A DNA stretch of 30,462 bases, from contig CAYILR010000047.1 in NCBI GenBank assembly GCA_964364175.1, forward strand, positions 1-30,462, read 5' to 3'. Shown here in pieces: positions 16,107 to 24,526 of this stretch. Under the pieces are notes generated by a model. That model had not been told where the DNA came from. It did not search any database and was given only the letters and a program-made list of their open reading frames with translations. This stretch comes from CAYILR01 sp964364175. GTDB taxonomy: Bacteria; Bdellovibrionota; UBA1018. Position 1 is the first letter of the stretch; each line of letters opens with the position of its first letter. The position numbers were made by a program, and so were the translations under genes.

Positions 16107-16178
16107 GATTTCGCTAAACGCGAAATCTGACGGGTCGAGAATGAGTTTCGAAGGCTCAGATTTCGCCAAATGCGAAAT
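16107..16178. repeat. Two near-identical dyads, alternative hairpins
   Basis: GATTTCGCTAAACGCGAAAT at 16107-16126 and GATTTCGCCAAATGCGAAAT at 16159-16178 are 20-base direct copies differing only at two loop positions. Each is a dyad with ATTTCGC/GCGAAAT arms and a 5-base loop. The right arm of the first with its flank (16120-16130) is also exactly complementary to the left side of the second (16156-16166), an 11-bp stem that competes with both small hairpins. The unit lies between the YkgJ-like stop (16182) and the CaiB-family start (16069), in the direction of that operon. It could be an attenuator-like element or a paired protein-binding site. Confidence 0.75.
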
Positions 16179-16181
16179 GGG

Positions 16182-16568
16182 TTATTTCGGTGTTTTGGGG
16201 CAATGTCCGGGGCGGGGGCCAATTTTGGGGAATTGGCGGCAGACTTCGGGGCGGCGCTCGTAGATCGTGCAGAGGCGGGTTTTTTCGTGGAGGAAGATGC
16301 AATCGCGCCCATTGCGTTGCTCGATCGTGAAAATCTGTGTGCCGGTACGGTAGGATTTGATGTAGCCCTCGCGGGTGAGGCGAGCTGCGATTTTCTTGGG
16401 GGCGGTGGAGGCGGCCTCGTTCTCGGTGACGAGCTTCATCCGCATGAGGTCGGCTAGGCTCACTTCGAGGGGCAGTGTGCAGCATCCGCCCCAACAGCCG
16501 TCGCACATGCCTTTGTGGTACTTGGGCCAGGTCGAAGGGAGATCGATTTTGACGTAGGATTTTGTCAC
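16182..16568 (-). CDS. YkgJ-like CxxCxxxCC metal-cluster protein
   Basis: A 128-residue protein of the YkgJ/CxxCxxCC family, which is predicted to bind iron or zinc; the exact role in the cell is not settled. The signature CDGCWGGCC is followed by DCIFL, LCTIYERRPEVCRQFP and a last GHC, giving the usual eight-Cys set in order. The start is chosen as GTG at 16568: it follows GAGGA at a good distance and gives a product MTKSYVKIDLP. The frame is open to a GTG at 16595, but that one lies within the hairpin of the upstream terminator. It is probably the first gene of the minus-strand set that goes on to the CaiB-family gene. Confidence 0.83.
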   Translation of the reverse strand: MTKSYVKIDLPSTWPKYHKGMCDGCWGGCCTLPLEVSLADLMRMKLVTENEAASTAPKKIAARLTREGYIKSYRTGTQIFTIEQRNGRDCIFLHEKTRLCTIYERRPEVCRQFPKIGPRPGHCPKTPK

Positions 16569-16576
16569 AAGGTCCT

Positions 16577-16617
16577 CATAAAACAAAAAGGGCACCGTTT
16601 TGCAACGATGCCCTTTT
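16577..16617 (-). terminator. Intrinsic terminator of the 248-residue gene
   Basis: AAAAGGGCA (16586-16594) pairs with TGCCCTTTT (16609-16617). After one mismatch CGTT/AACG continues, closing a TTGC loop. Read on the minus strand the stem is followed by TTTTTGTTTT, a good U-tract. It lies about 55 bases after the stop at 16672 and just before the YkgJ-like gene. Confidence 0.85.
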
Positions 16618-16671
16618 CGGAAAAATAAGTGAGTCTGAATTTTCCGTGGCGCGAGCCACTTGTCTTCAGAA

Positions 16672-17418
16672 CTAGATTCGGCGGAAGCAAGCGGTGTCGA
16701 GTTTTACGACAGCGTCTTCAGCAGATGCGCCTGCTTTGTTGCCTTTTGGGAAGTTGTTTTTGTAAATTTCAGGCAACAATCGGCTGCAAGATCCAGCTTG
16801 GCAGCTTTCGATGTTCATTTTGATGTAAGCAGCCAATTCGCCTTTGGACATGTCCAAGCAATTCTCAGAAACAATCTGAGGAATGCTTTCTGGGTGACTT
16901 CGGCCTTGGACGCGGAGTGCGCGAATCAATTGAGCGTCCACGCCCAATTCGCTAGCTTTGGCTTGTAATTGTTTGAAACGTGCAGCAGTTGCCTGTGCTT
17001 GTTCCATCGCAGCAGTATCAGTCGAAACGACAGAGCCTTGATTCAAGCCGCGCTCTTCAGCAGCCAAGCGAGAGAAATTCTCGTCAGCTTTGTTTGCGAG
17101 GTTGGTCATTCTGTTGCGGAGTGCAGGATTTGAGTTCTCAGAGTACATGGAAGCAATCAAGTTTTCGACTTGTGAGCGGGCAGATCTTTCGGTGATCGCA
17201 TTGCGGTCAGCCCCAGATTCGATACGAATTTTTTCGAGTTCAGCGCGCATTGCAGGGTCAGCCAAAATGCGGTTGATCATGGCGCCTCCAGAACGGGAGC
17301 CCAGGAAACCTTCTACAGCAGTTCTGCTGAGAGCGCGTTCAATCAAGGCTGTTTGAGGAGCAGCATGTGCAGCAGCTGCGGACAGAGCAATCATCAATAC
17401 TAATAATACTTTTTTCAT
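16672..17418 (-). CDS. Exported helical orphan
   Basis: Family not recognised. The product is 248 residues with a signal peptide MKKVLLVLMIALSAAAAHA, cleavage after Ala-His-Ala. The mature protein is almost entirely charged or polar helix with no membrane segment, so it should be soluble in the periplasm. Four Cys occur, all in the last 70 residues (SENCLDMSKG, ESCQAGSCSRL, DTACFRR), which suggests two disulfides there. A sigma70-like promoter (17487-17515) is about 70 bases upstream and a strong terminator follows, so it is probably its own transcription unit rather than the end of the J-domain operon. Confidence 0.72.
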   Translation of the reverse strand: MKKVLLVLMIALSAAAAHAAPQTALIERALSRTAVEGFLGSRSGGAMINRILADPAMRAELEKIRIESGADRNAITERSARSQVENLIASMYSENSNPALRNRMTNLANKADENFSRLAAEERGLNQGSVVSTDTAAMEQAQATAARFKQLQAKASELGVDAQLIRALRVQGRSHPESIPQIVSENCLDMSKGELAAYIKMNIESCQAGSCSRLLPEIYKNNFPKGNKAGASAEDAVVKLDTACFRRI

Positions 17419-17486
17419 ATGGTTTACGACCTCACTTCTTTCTAAGTTAATTCTATCGAGGTATTACCCCCGTTTTTATTGGGTGA

Positions 17487-17515
17487 ACTATGCATTAATT
17501 TATCAATTTGGTCAA
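17487..17515 (-). promoter_or_regulatory. Sigma70-like promoter of the 248-residue gene
   Basis: On the minus strand TTGACC (17510-17515) is followed, after exactly 17 bases, by CATAGT (17487-17492). This is a five-of-six -35 match and a four-of-six -10 match, ending about 70 bases before the ATG at 17418 and in an AT-rich stretch. Confidence 0.5.
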
Positions 17516-17535
17516 TATATATTTGGTCGGGGATT

Positions 17536-19002
17536 TCATTTTTTAGCCTGCAGTTCACGCAACAGTTGTAGTTGTGCTGGGCTGAGCTGTTTCCAACCGT
17601 CTACGAGGATTTTGAGGCCTTCGATCAGAGCGCCCATATCAGCAAAATGAACCTCAACAGCGTTTAAATTGACCACAGTTGCTGCTGGGTTTGGATCGCG
17701 CATTTGTTGAGCGATGCTATTTAAGGCCTTCGATTTTTCGATGAGATTTTGAGCAGTTGCACGGTTTCTTTCGGTGCCGCTGAAAAACTGTGAACTCGAC
17801 AAAATGCCTGTTCTCGGGAGAGGAACCTGGGCTCGGAATTGTGGGGCGGTCCTGGCCAAATGAGCGTGCTGGCCTCTGAGATACAAAACCTGCTGAAGGA
17901 GCCCATTCACATAAGCGTCGGCGGATCTAGGACTTTGTAGGCAAAGCGCTAAGAGCTGCTGTTCATGTGCGGGCGAAGAGACCTTTTGTATGAGGCTGTT
18001 TTTGAGGGCAATGCTCTCGTTTTCAAGCTTCATGATGCTGTAGGCCTGGATCATCTGCAGGGGTAGAATCGGGTCAACTTTTCCAGCAGCGGTACTGGCG
18101 TTCCACGATGAAGCCGCATAGACACCCGTTGCGAGCAAAGCAGCAGCTCCAGTGATGATGGCCTGGTCAGCCAATGACAGGACGATGAGCTTTGGAAGCG
18201 TGATGGGTTTGAGGCCAGGTTTAAAATTCCTCAATACTTGTGTAGAAAGTGCAGTTTTGGCCGCTTCGAGCTGGGGTTCGGACAGAGTGCGGCTTGGGCG
18301 CAAAGCTTGTACCAGCCGTGTTGCGGTCGAGCGCATTCCGCGTCCGAGAGTCGCGTAAATGCTGCGAGCTTTGTCCGCAGTGAGGCCTACACGGGGTGCC
18401 CCGCGAGAAGCAATCTGCCAATTCCACAGCGTGATTCCTGTGAAAATCCACATGGTGATTTCAGAAACCGCATCTACACGCGCATAGGGATTGTGCGCCG
18501 TGATTCCGTTTTTCTTGAGATTCTCCGAAGTGTTTGCCAAAAGTTCGTAAAGAGCTTCGCGGTTGCTGGGATTTTCGTAATAATCTGCAAGCATTCGCGC
18601 GATCGCGTCGTCATAGGTCTCGGGATCTTGGTGAGTCAGATGCAAGATCAAGCTCATGAGTTCGGGCGAAACTTGACGTTCGATCACCGTGTCGCGGTTG
18701 CCGAGGAGTCCAATTCGTCTCGCTAGATTGCTGAGCTGCTCATTCGTTTTTGCGAAATCATCGAGATAATTTCTGAATTCATTCCAGCGGTGCTCCCATT
18801 CGGATGGGGATTGGCCTGCGTTGGGAGTGATGTTTGCAGTATGAGCTTGCAGACTGCTGTAATTTTTTTCGTAAGCGTAAATTTCGTCACCCAAGCGAGA
18901 TGCATCGTTGAGTGAGCGCTCATCGGCCCAGGTCTGCGGTGCTGTAAAATTTGCGGTGAGGCTCACGAGTAGTGCTGCTGCTATCAGTTGTTTCGGTTTC
19001 AT
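17536..19002 (-). CDS. Exported two-TM partner of the J-domain protein
   Basis: Family not recognised. The 488-residue product has a signal peptide (MKPKQLIAAALLVSLTANF, then APQTWA and cleavage near Asp27). Two hydrophobic segments lie at about residues 179-198 and 271-298. The loop between them is strongly basic (Arg/Lys-rich, about 199-270), so by the positive-inside rule it is cytoplasmic, with large N- and C-terminal parts in the periplasm. These parts are helical, rich in Gln, Ala and Leu. Its ATG overlaps the stop of the J-domain gene by ATGA (18999-19002), so the two are translationally coupled and probably act together. No enzymatic motif was seen. Confidence 0.75.
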   Translation of the reverse strand: MKPKQLIAAALLVSLTANFTAPQTWADERSLNDASRLGDEIYAYEKNYSSLQAHTANITPNAGQSPSEWEHRWNEFRNYLDDFAKTNEQLSNLARRIGLLGNRDTVIERQVSPELMSLILHLTHQDPETYDDAIARMLADYYENPSNREALYELLANTSENLKKNGITAHNPYARVDAVSEITMWIFTGITLWNWQIASRGAPRVGLTADKARSIYATLGRGMRSTATRLVQALRPSRTLSEPQLEAAKTALSTQVLRNFKPGLKPITLPKLIVLSLADQAIITGAAALLATGVYAASSWNASTAAGKVDPILPLQMIQAYSIMKLENESIALKNSLIQKVSSPAHEQQLLALCLQSPRSADAYVNGLLQQVLYLRGQHAHLARTAPQFRAQVPLPRTGILSSSQFFSGTERNRATAQNLIEKSKALNSIAQQMRDPNPAATVVNLNAVEVHFADMGALIEGLKILVDGWKQLSPAQLQLLRELQAKK

Positions 19003-22000
19003 CGCTGACCTCCGGAGGATTGCTGCGCCATTGCACGTTCGTATCGTGCACGGTGCAGGGGATCTTTGAGAATTTTGTAAGCATCATTGATTTGAATAGA
19101 AATTTCTCGGGCCTGCTCAATGGCTTCGGGGTTGTTTTCTCCGCGTGCGGCTTGCTCGCTGCGAATGCGATCGGGGTGATACTTCATTTGCATCATGCGA
19201 AACGCCTGTTGGATTTCCGCATCGCTTGCTGTGGGTTGAACGCCAAGCAAAGCATAATAATCTGGAAGATTCACGAGATTGTCCATTCGCTCTTGTGGAC
19301 GGAGTTGGTAGCTGTAAACTTGCTGGAACAAAGATGCGACAGTTTCATAGCGCCCTTCTTTTCCTTGCATGGAGAGGATCAGAACAGGCTCAATCTGACT
19401 CATGACGTAGGTTTCAATTTGATGGGAGGCTTTTCGTGCTTGTTCCAGGGCTGCAGGAGTGATTTCTCCTCGAGCAGCTCTTGCTTCAAGTTTTGCAAAC
19501 GCCAAGTCGATTTTCTCGAGTTCGAATCCACGTTCAGCCTCTGCGATTTCAAGCAAGTCGAAATCTTTTTTGAAATCTCTTACGAAAAGTGTTTTTTGAA
19601 TGGTTTTGTCTTCCAAGATACGCAGCAGAGCTTTTTCTGCTTTGTTGATTCGAGCCAAAGCTTGCGAGGCTGCTAGCACCGAAGTGGCTTCTGCCACTGT
19701 TTTTTTGCTCTGAGCTTCCGCGCTTGCTTTGATCGCCGCTTCATTCCAATTGACTTGTTCGCGTGGCATTCCGATCGTCTCAAAAAGCCGAGCGTATTTT
19801 CCATTCCATGCGCGAGTCCATGCCAGCTCACCCACACGGACAAATGCGGGAATACCAAAGAACGCGACGTTCATCGCAGCGCTCATTCCCACGCCGATCC
19901 AAGCAGCCTTGGCTTCTGTTCGAGCGCCTTCGACGTCCCAGTAGCTGAGGAGTGCGTTTGCAGAGGGTGATCCTTCAAAATATTCTGTCATTCGATCGGA
20001 TCGCTCTTCCATTCGGTAGGCGCCGTTCGCTTGAAGGAAAAATTCGGGGACCATCACGACCATCCCGGCAATCATGTAGGAGCTCAGCGCAGGCATGAGG
20101 CTTCGCTCAAAAGCTTTGAAAGTACGGAAGATGGGGAGAGAGGGTCTGAACATTTTCGAACCGATCCACACCAATCCTTGTGTCAACATGAAGGGAAGCA
20201 AAGCGGACATGGGGCCGAAGTAGGCGTGTGAGAGATGCCCGAATGTGCCGGTGTCGCGCAGTTCGTACTGAAGCTGTTCACGCACTTTTTGGTGAGTCAC
20301 GATCAACTCAGGGTGCTGTTGAAGAATCAGTTGATCGAGAGTTCCTGAGGAGCCGATGAGGTCTTGCAAGTCTTCTGGTTTGTTTGCTGAGCGGACTTTG
20401 TTTGCGACGGCTTGAACTTTTTCACGCTGGGTTTTCAGGGCGGTTTGAATGAGAGAGTAAGCCTGTTGTGTTTCGCCATCGCCCAGTTGATTCAAGGCTT
20501 CGTACAGAGGTTTGTCGTTTATGGGGAGAGTGAGAATCGGGTCGGCCAGAATTTCATTGATGAGAATTGAACGATACGCTTCCTTGATTGAATCGCTAAG
20601 TTCAATTTCGGAGAGAAAAACCTCACGATTCGCAGTGGGAGCTGATGCAAATCCGAAGATTTTTTCAACCATGGCAAATTGAGCTTTGTCTTGACCGTTG
20701 GTTAGGGTTGCTTTGGCATCATAAAATGCTTTGCGAGCCAATCCATAGTTGGGTGCGGACATGATGATGCTGAGTAGCTTTCTCACAGTGATGGTCGGCT
20801 GAACGGTGGTTTCCATGATCGGGAGAACATGGAATGGGAAGCGAAGAACTTTGTCTACGATCGGATTTTCAGTAATGCTTCGATCGAAAGAAGAAACATT
20901 CGCGCCAGCAGCGATGTAGAGCAGGATGGGAATTAGCTTGGTTTGAGAATCAGGGGTGTTTTTCAGTTCCTTGATTTTTTTAGCATCGAGCAGAATTTGT
21001 TTGAGCTTTTTTTGATAATTGAGGCCGGGAATTTCAGCGACGGCTTGAGCGAGTTTGGATTCACTGGCTTGGAACCAGGTTTTCAAAAGAACGGAGTGAT
21101 CTTTTTTCAGCAAGTCAGAGTAGCTTTTTGTGTATTCGATGAGGACAGTGGTGAGCTCCTCCTTCTTTTGGAGTTTTTCTTCGGCAGTCCAATTGAAAGT
21201 AGGATCATCAATCAGTTGGCTGATGGCCAGGACGATGGACCCCAGTTTTGCGCTGGCGATGATTTCTGCCAAATCGTCGGTCTCGTGTAGGCGAAGCAGG
21301 ATGGGGTAAGCGACCAATTGTGGGATGATCTGTTTGGTGAAGCGGATTTTTTCGCCAGCCTTGATCTTATTGAGAGCATCAGACATCGCATTTGCGTTGA
21401 GAGCTGTTCCCAGCGGGAAAACTGCGTCAAATGCCAGTCCAACTAATTCTTCAGTGGAGAATGCGGGGAGTTTGTCTGCCTTGATCTGCTCAGAGAGAGC
21501 TTGTCTGAGGAGAGTTTCTTTCACAAGAGGATTGCTCAGAGGGTCTGCTTGGCCCTGGGTAGGATCACCTTCGAGCTGCACCAAAATCATTTTTTTAACA
21601 GTATCAAAATAAGCATTTTGTCCAGCTGTGCCCGGCTGAGTTTGCGCGCGGACTAGTTCTACGATGATTTTGTTCAGAGAAAGCTGGATGGCGGTGTCTG
21701 GTGAGTCCGGATGAGGTGCATAAATCATTGCTGATGCGGTGTTGTTGAGCAGGTCTTTGTACCAGTTTGCGCGCTTGCCGCCTTGGGAGAGGTCGTAGCG
21801 CGTGATTTTCTCAAAAATCGGATAGGGGACCTTGAATGAATTTTCTGAGTTCCAATTTGCGTAAGCGGTGAGCATGCCCGCGTTCCCGTAGATTACGGTC
21901 AGCCCGCTCAATGTCGTGAAATAGTCCTGCAGCATTTGCGCACGGTCTGTGGCTTCTCGATCCGCTTTGAATTCAACGTCCGAAAAAGGCAGGGTGATGA

Positions 22001-22310
22001 AGGTCTCCACATCTTTTTTTAATTGATTTTGTTGAATTACGAGCGAATTGACTTGTTGTTGAAGCGGGGCGCGACCCTCGGCAAACCAAGCCTGCCCTGA
22101 AGTCAGGGTGCCAGGGAATTTTTGTTGAAGGAGGATGTTTCTGGCAGATTGTTTAATTTTTTCGAGATGGATTTGGATGCTACGAGCGAGCGAGGGTTGA
22201 GTTTGCGAAGGCGTAGCGTCAGCTCGAGCGTTGCTTAAAACAACAGCAGCTCCACTTAGTTGGAACGCGAGGATCGCGACCAGAAATCGATTGAAAATAA
22301 CCGCACACAT
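18999..22310 (-). CDS. Giant exported membrane protein, C-terminal J-domain
   Basis: A 1103-residue protein that I do not recognise as a whole. It has an N-terminal signal segment (about residues 1-31, NRFLVAILAFQLSGAAVVL) and about 670 residues of mostly helical sequence. Three membrane segments follow at about 703-719, 738-759 and 802-822, then a helical, charged linker. A complete J-domain ends the protein (residues about 1016-1095: PDYYALLGVQPTASDAEIQQ, with His-Pro-Asp at 1045-1047). Charges favour periplasmic N-terminal domain, basic loop inside after the first segment, acidic loop outside after the second, and a cytoplasmic J-domain where DnaK is. J-domains usually sit at the N-terminus, so this layout is uncommon. 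The start ATG has no ribosome binding site; a promoter 8 bases upstream suggests a leaderless mRNA. Confidence 0.85.
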   Translation of the reverse strand: MCAVIFNRFLVAILAFQLSGAAVVLSNARADATPSQTQPSLARSIQIHLEKIKQSARNILLQQKFPGTLTSGQAWFAEGRAPLQQQVNSLVIQQNQLKKDVETFITLPFSDVEFKADREATDRAQMLQDYFTTLSGLTVIYGNAGMLTAYANWNSENSFKVPYPIFEKITRYDLSQGGKRANWYKDLLNNTASAMIYAPHPDSPDTAIQLSLNKIIVELVRAQTQPGTAGQNAYFDTVKKMILVQLEGDPTQGQADPLSNPLVKETLLRQALSEQIKADKLPAFSTEELVGLAFDAVFPLGTALNANAMSDALNKIKAGEKIRFTKQIIPQLVAYPILLRLHETDDLAEIIASAKLGSIVLAISQLIDDPTFNWTAEEKLQKKEELTTVLIEYTKSYSDLLKKDHSVLLKTWFQASESKLAQAVAEIPGLNYQKKLKQILLDAKKIKELKNTPDSQTKLIPILLYIAAGANVSSFDRSITENPIVDKVLRFPFHVLPIMETTVQPTITVRKLLSIIMSAPNYGLARKAFYDAKATLTNGQDKAQFAMVEKIFGFASAPTANREVFLSEIELSDSIKEAYRSILINEILADPILTLPINDKPLYEALNQLGDGETQQAYSLIQTALKTQREKVQAVANKVRSANKPEDLQDLIGSSGTLDQLILQQHPELIVTHQKVREQLQYELRDTGTFGHLSHAYFGPMSALLPFMLTQGLVWIGSKMFRPSLPIFRTFKAFERSLMPALSSYMIAGMVVMVPEFFLQANGAYRMEERSDRMTEYFEGSPSANALLSYWDVEGARTEAKAAWIGVGMSAAMNVAFFGIPAFVRVGELAWTRAWNGKYARLFETIGMPREQVNWNEAAIKASAEAQSKKTVAEATSVLAASQALARINKAEKALLRILEDKTIQKTLFVRDFKKDFDLLEIAEAERGFELEKIDLAFAKLEARAARGEITPAALEQARKASHQIETYVMSQIEPVLILSMQGKEGRYETVASLFQQVYSYQLRPQERMDNLVNLPDYYALLGVQPTASDAEIQQAFRMMQMKYHPDRIRSEQAARGENNPEAIEQAREISIQINDAYKILKDPLHRARYERAMAQQSSGGQR

Positions 22311-22318
22311 CGGGGCTA

Positions 22319-22347
22319 TTTATATATGATATATGTGAAACAATCAA
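22319..22347 (-). promoter_or_regulatory. Sigma70-like promoter, likely leaderless start
   Basis: On the minus strand TTGATT (22342-22347), a 17-base spacer and TATAAA (22319-22324) form a good promoter. Only 8 bases lie between the -10 and the ATG of the J-domain gene at 22310, so transcription would begin at or next to the start codon. No Shine-Dalgarno exists in that gap. Confidence 0.6.
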
Positions 22348-22401
22348 GTAAAAATTACATGTTTGATGTGGTTTTGCTCAATTAAATCAATTGAAAGATC
22401 A

Positions 22402-24495
22402 CTATGTGCTCAATCGTTCTGATTGAATTTTTCCGTGCCGATCTAAGAATCGGCGCCAGGGGTCGTTCTCAGCCAGGAATGAATCCGGATCAGTTTTTAG
22501 CAGATCGATGACGTCGTTGCGTGCACGGGTCAGCCACTCCTGGTCGCGGATGAGGCTGGCCATCTTAAAGGGCATGCTTCCGGCCTGGCGAGTACCCAGG
22601 AATTCTCCGGGTCCACGAATTTCCAGGTCGGCTTCGGCGATCTTAAATCCGTCCTGTGTAGATTCCAGGACGTCTAGGCGTTGTTTGCTGAGCTCTCCGG
22701 TTCGCTGAGCGGTAAAAAGATAGCAATACGATTGATGCTTTCCGCGGCCGACTCGTCCCCGCAACTGGTGAAGTTGAGAGAGGCCGAATCGCTCGGAATG
22801 TTCGATGGCCATGACGGTGGCGTTGGGGACGTCGACTCCGACTTCAATGACGGTTGTGGAGACCAGAACGTGGATTTTTCCTTCTTTGAAGGACTGCATG
22901 ATGGCCTGCTTTTCGTCGCTTTTTTGTTGTCCGTGAAGCAAGCCCACTTTGAAGTCTGGAAAAACCTCGTGTTGCAATCGTTCGGCTTCGAAGGTTGCGT
23001 TTTTGAGATGAATAAAACCTTCGGATTCACTTTCGTTCACCAGAGGACAGACCCAGTAGGCCTGTCGTCCTGCGGAGAGTTCTGAGCGGATTTTTTGATA
23101 GGCTGCGAGCTTGTTGGCCTCAGCGCAAATCTGGGTTTTGACCGGGGACCTGCCGGGGGGGAGTTCACGAATTGTAGAAACTGAAAGATCTCCGTAGGCA
23201 GTGAGTGCTAGTGTGCGAGGGATCGGAGTAGCGGTTAGAACGAGAGTGTGAGGAGAAAGGCGGCCTTTTTGGCGAAGTAAACGACGCTGCTCGACTCCAA
23301 ACCGGTGCTGCTCGTCGATCATCACCAAAATTAAATTTTTAAATTGGACGGGATCTTCAATCAGCGCATGTGTTCCGACGACCAAAAGGGGCTCACCTTT
23401 TTCTAGCCGCTCTAGAATCACTCTGCGCTCAGCAGCTGGAGTTTTCCCAGTGATCATGACGGATTGGATTTTTCCTCGGAAAAGTTTGTCGACGCTCAGG
23501 TAATGCTGTTCCGCCAGGATTTCAGTCGGTGCCATGAGTGCGGCCTGTCCTCCTTGCGCGAGGACTGCACCGGCTGCGAGCATCGCCACAGCCGTTTTCC
23601 CAGATCCCACATCTCCTTGAATCAGGCGGTTCATGGGATGAGGTTGTTCGAGATCCCCCAGAATATCCTTCAGTGAGGCTTGTTGGTCCCCAGTCAGCGA
23701 AAACGGCAGCGCTGCAGTGAGATCTGACACAGCGATTCCAGCTGCTCGTGAATCGAGAGCGATGGCTTCCTCGCGACGCATTTTTAGTCGGCGTTTGAGA
23801 ATAAAATATTCAAATTTAAAAAATTCATCATAGATCAGCCGCTGATGAGCTGGAGTTGAGAAGAAATCCGTATCACTTTTTTGTAGGGAGTCTGGAAAGT
23901 GAATCGTGCGGATTGCTTTTGAAATCGAGGGGAGTCGGTGAGATTGCAAATAACGTTCGGGTACATCGTCATGAACCCAACTGGCCGCTTGCTCCACGGC
24001 TACAGAAAGAATTTTTCGGAATGTACGTGTGGGAATCCCATCGAGTTCGGGATAAATCGGAACAATTCTGCCAACGTTTTGCTCGCTACTGGACCAAGTG
24101 GTCTCAGGATGCAAAATTTCAACCGAGCTTAAATAACGCTTGGGAGTTCCTGTCGCGAAAAACCTAGCTCCCGCCTTGAATCGATCCACCATTCCCTTGG
24201 GTGCATAAAACCATTTCAGTGTTAAAAATCCGGATGAATCCCGGCATTGCACAGTGAACATGGTTTTGTGTCCACGCCCCATGTAAGCGGTGCGTGCAGA
24301 AATCACTTCGACTTCGACAGTGACAGGAGTTGTCGTGTCTACGGGAATTTCCGCAATTTTTAAAATTTTAGAACGATCTTCGTAAGTGCGAGGAAAGAAA
24401 AATAAAAGTTCACCGATGGTGCGAATCCCACGCGAAGCAAAAACTTCACCGAGTTTCGGACCGACTCCTTTGAGAAATTGAACAGGAGTATCCAA
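22402..24495 (-). CDS. recG: ATP-dependent DNA helicase RecG
   Basis: RecG drives reversal of stalled replication forks and branch migration of Holliday junctions. The N-terminal wedge/OB domain (LKGVGPKLGEVF onward) precedes the motor domains. Walker A GDVGSGKTAVA is at about residues 294-304, the DEQH box in MIDEQHRFG, motif III in LVLTATPIPRT, and motifs V-VI in VIEVGVDVP and LHQLRGRVGRG. From TTG 24495 (MDTPVQFLKGVG) the product is 697 residues, close to the 693 of E. coli. The frame is open to a TTG at 24612, but that would overlap greA by 86 bases and add 39 residues no RecG needs. No start has a good ribosome binding site, so the start is uncertain. greA lies just upstream on the same strand. 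Confidence 0.95.
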   Translation of the reverse strand: MDTPVQFLKGVGPKLGEVFASRGIRTIGELLFFFPRTYEDRSKILKIAEIPVDTTTPVTVEVEVISARTAYMGRGHKTMFTVQCRDSSGFLTLKWFYAPKGMVDRFKAGARFFATGTPKRYLSSVEILHPETTWSSSEQNVGRIVPIYPELDGIPTRTFRKILSVAVEQAASWVHDDVPERYLQSHRLPSISKAIRTIHFPDSLQKSDTDFFSTPAHQRLIYDEFFKFEYFILKRRLKMRREEAIALDSRAAGIAVSDLTAALPFSLTGDQQASLKDILGDLEQPHPMNRLIQGDVGSGKTAVAMLAAGAVLAQGGQAALMAPTEILAEQHYLSVDKLFRGKIQSVMITGKTPAAERRVILERLEKGEPLLVVGTHALIEDPVQFKNLILVMIDEQHRFGVEQRRLLRQKGRLSPHTLVLTATPIPRTLALTAYGDLSVSTIRELPPGRSPVKTQICAEANKLAAYQKIRSELSAGRQAYWVCPLVNESESEGFIHLKNATFEAERLQHEVFPDFKVGLLHGQQKSDEKQAIMQSFKEGKIHVLVSTTVIEVGVDVPNATVMAIEHSERFGLSQLHQLRGRVGRGKHQSYCYLFTAQRTGELSKQRLDVLESTQDGFKIAEADLEIRGPGEFLGTRQAGSMPFKMASLIRDQEWLTRARNDVIDLLKTDPDSFLAENDPWRRFLDRHGKIQSERLST

Positions 24496-24526
24496 TCCAA
24501 GCGATTGGCGAGCTCCAGCGCGCGCG

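Noticed and set aside
16070..16312. Upstream extension of the CaiB-family frame (81 codons)
   Set aside because: It is Ser/Ala/Pro low complexity, overlaps the YkgJ-like gene, and homologues start at the ATG at 16069.
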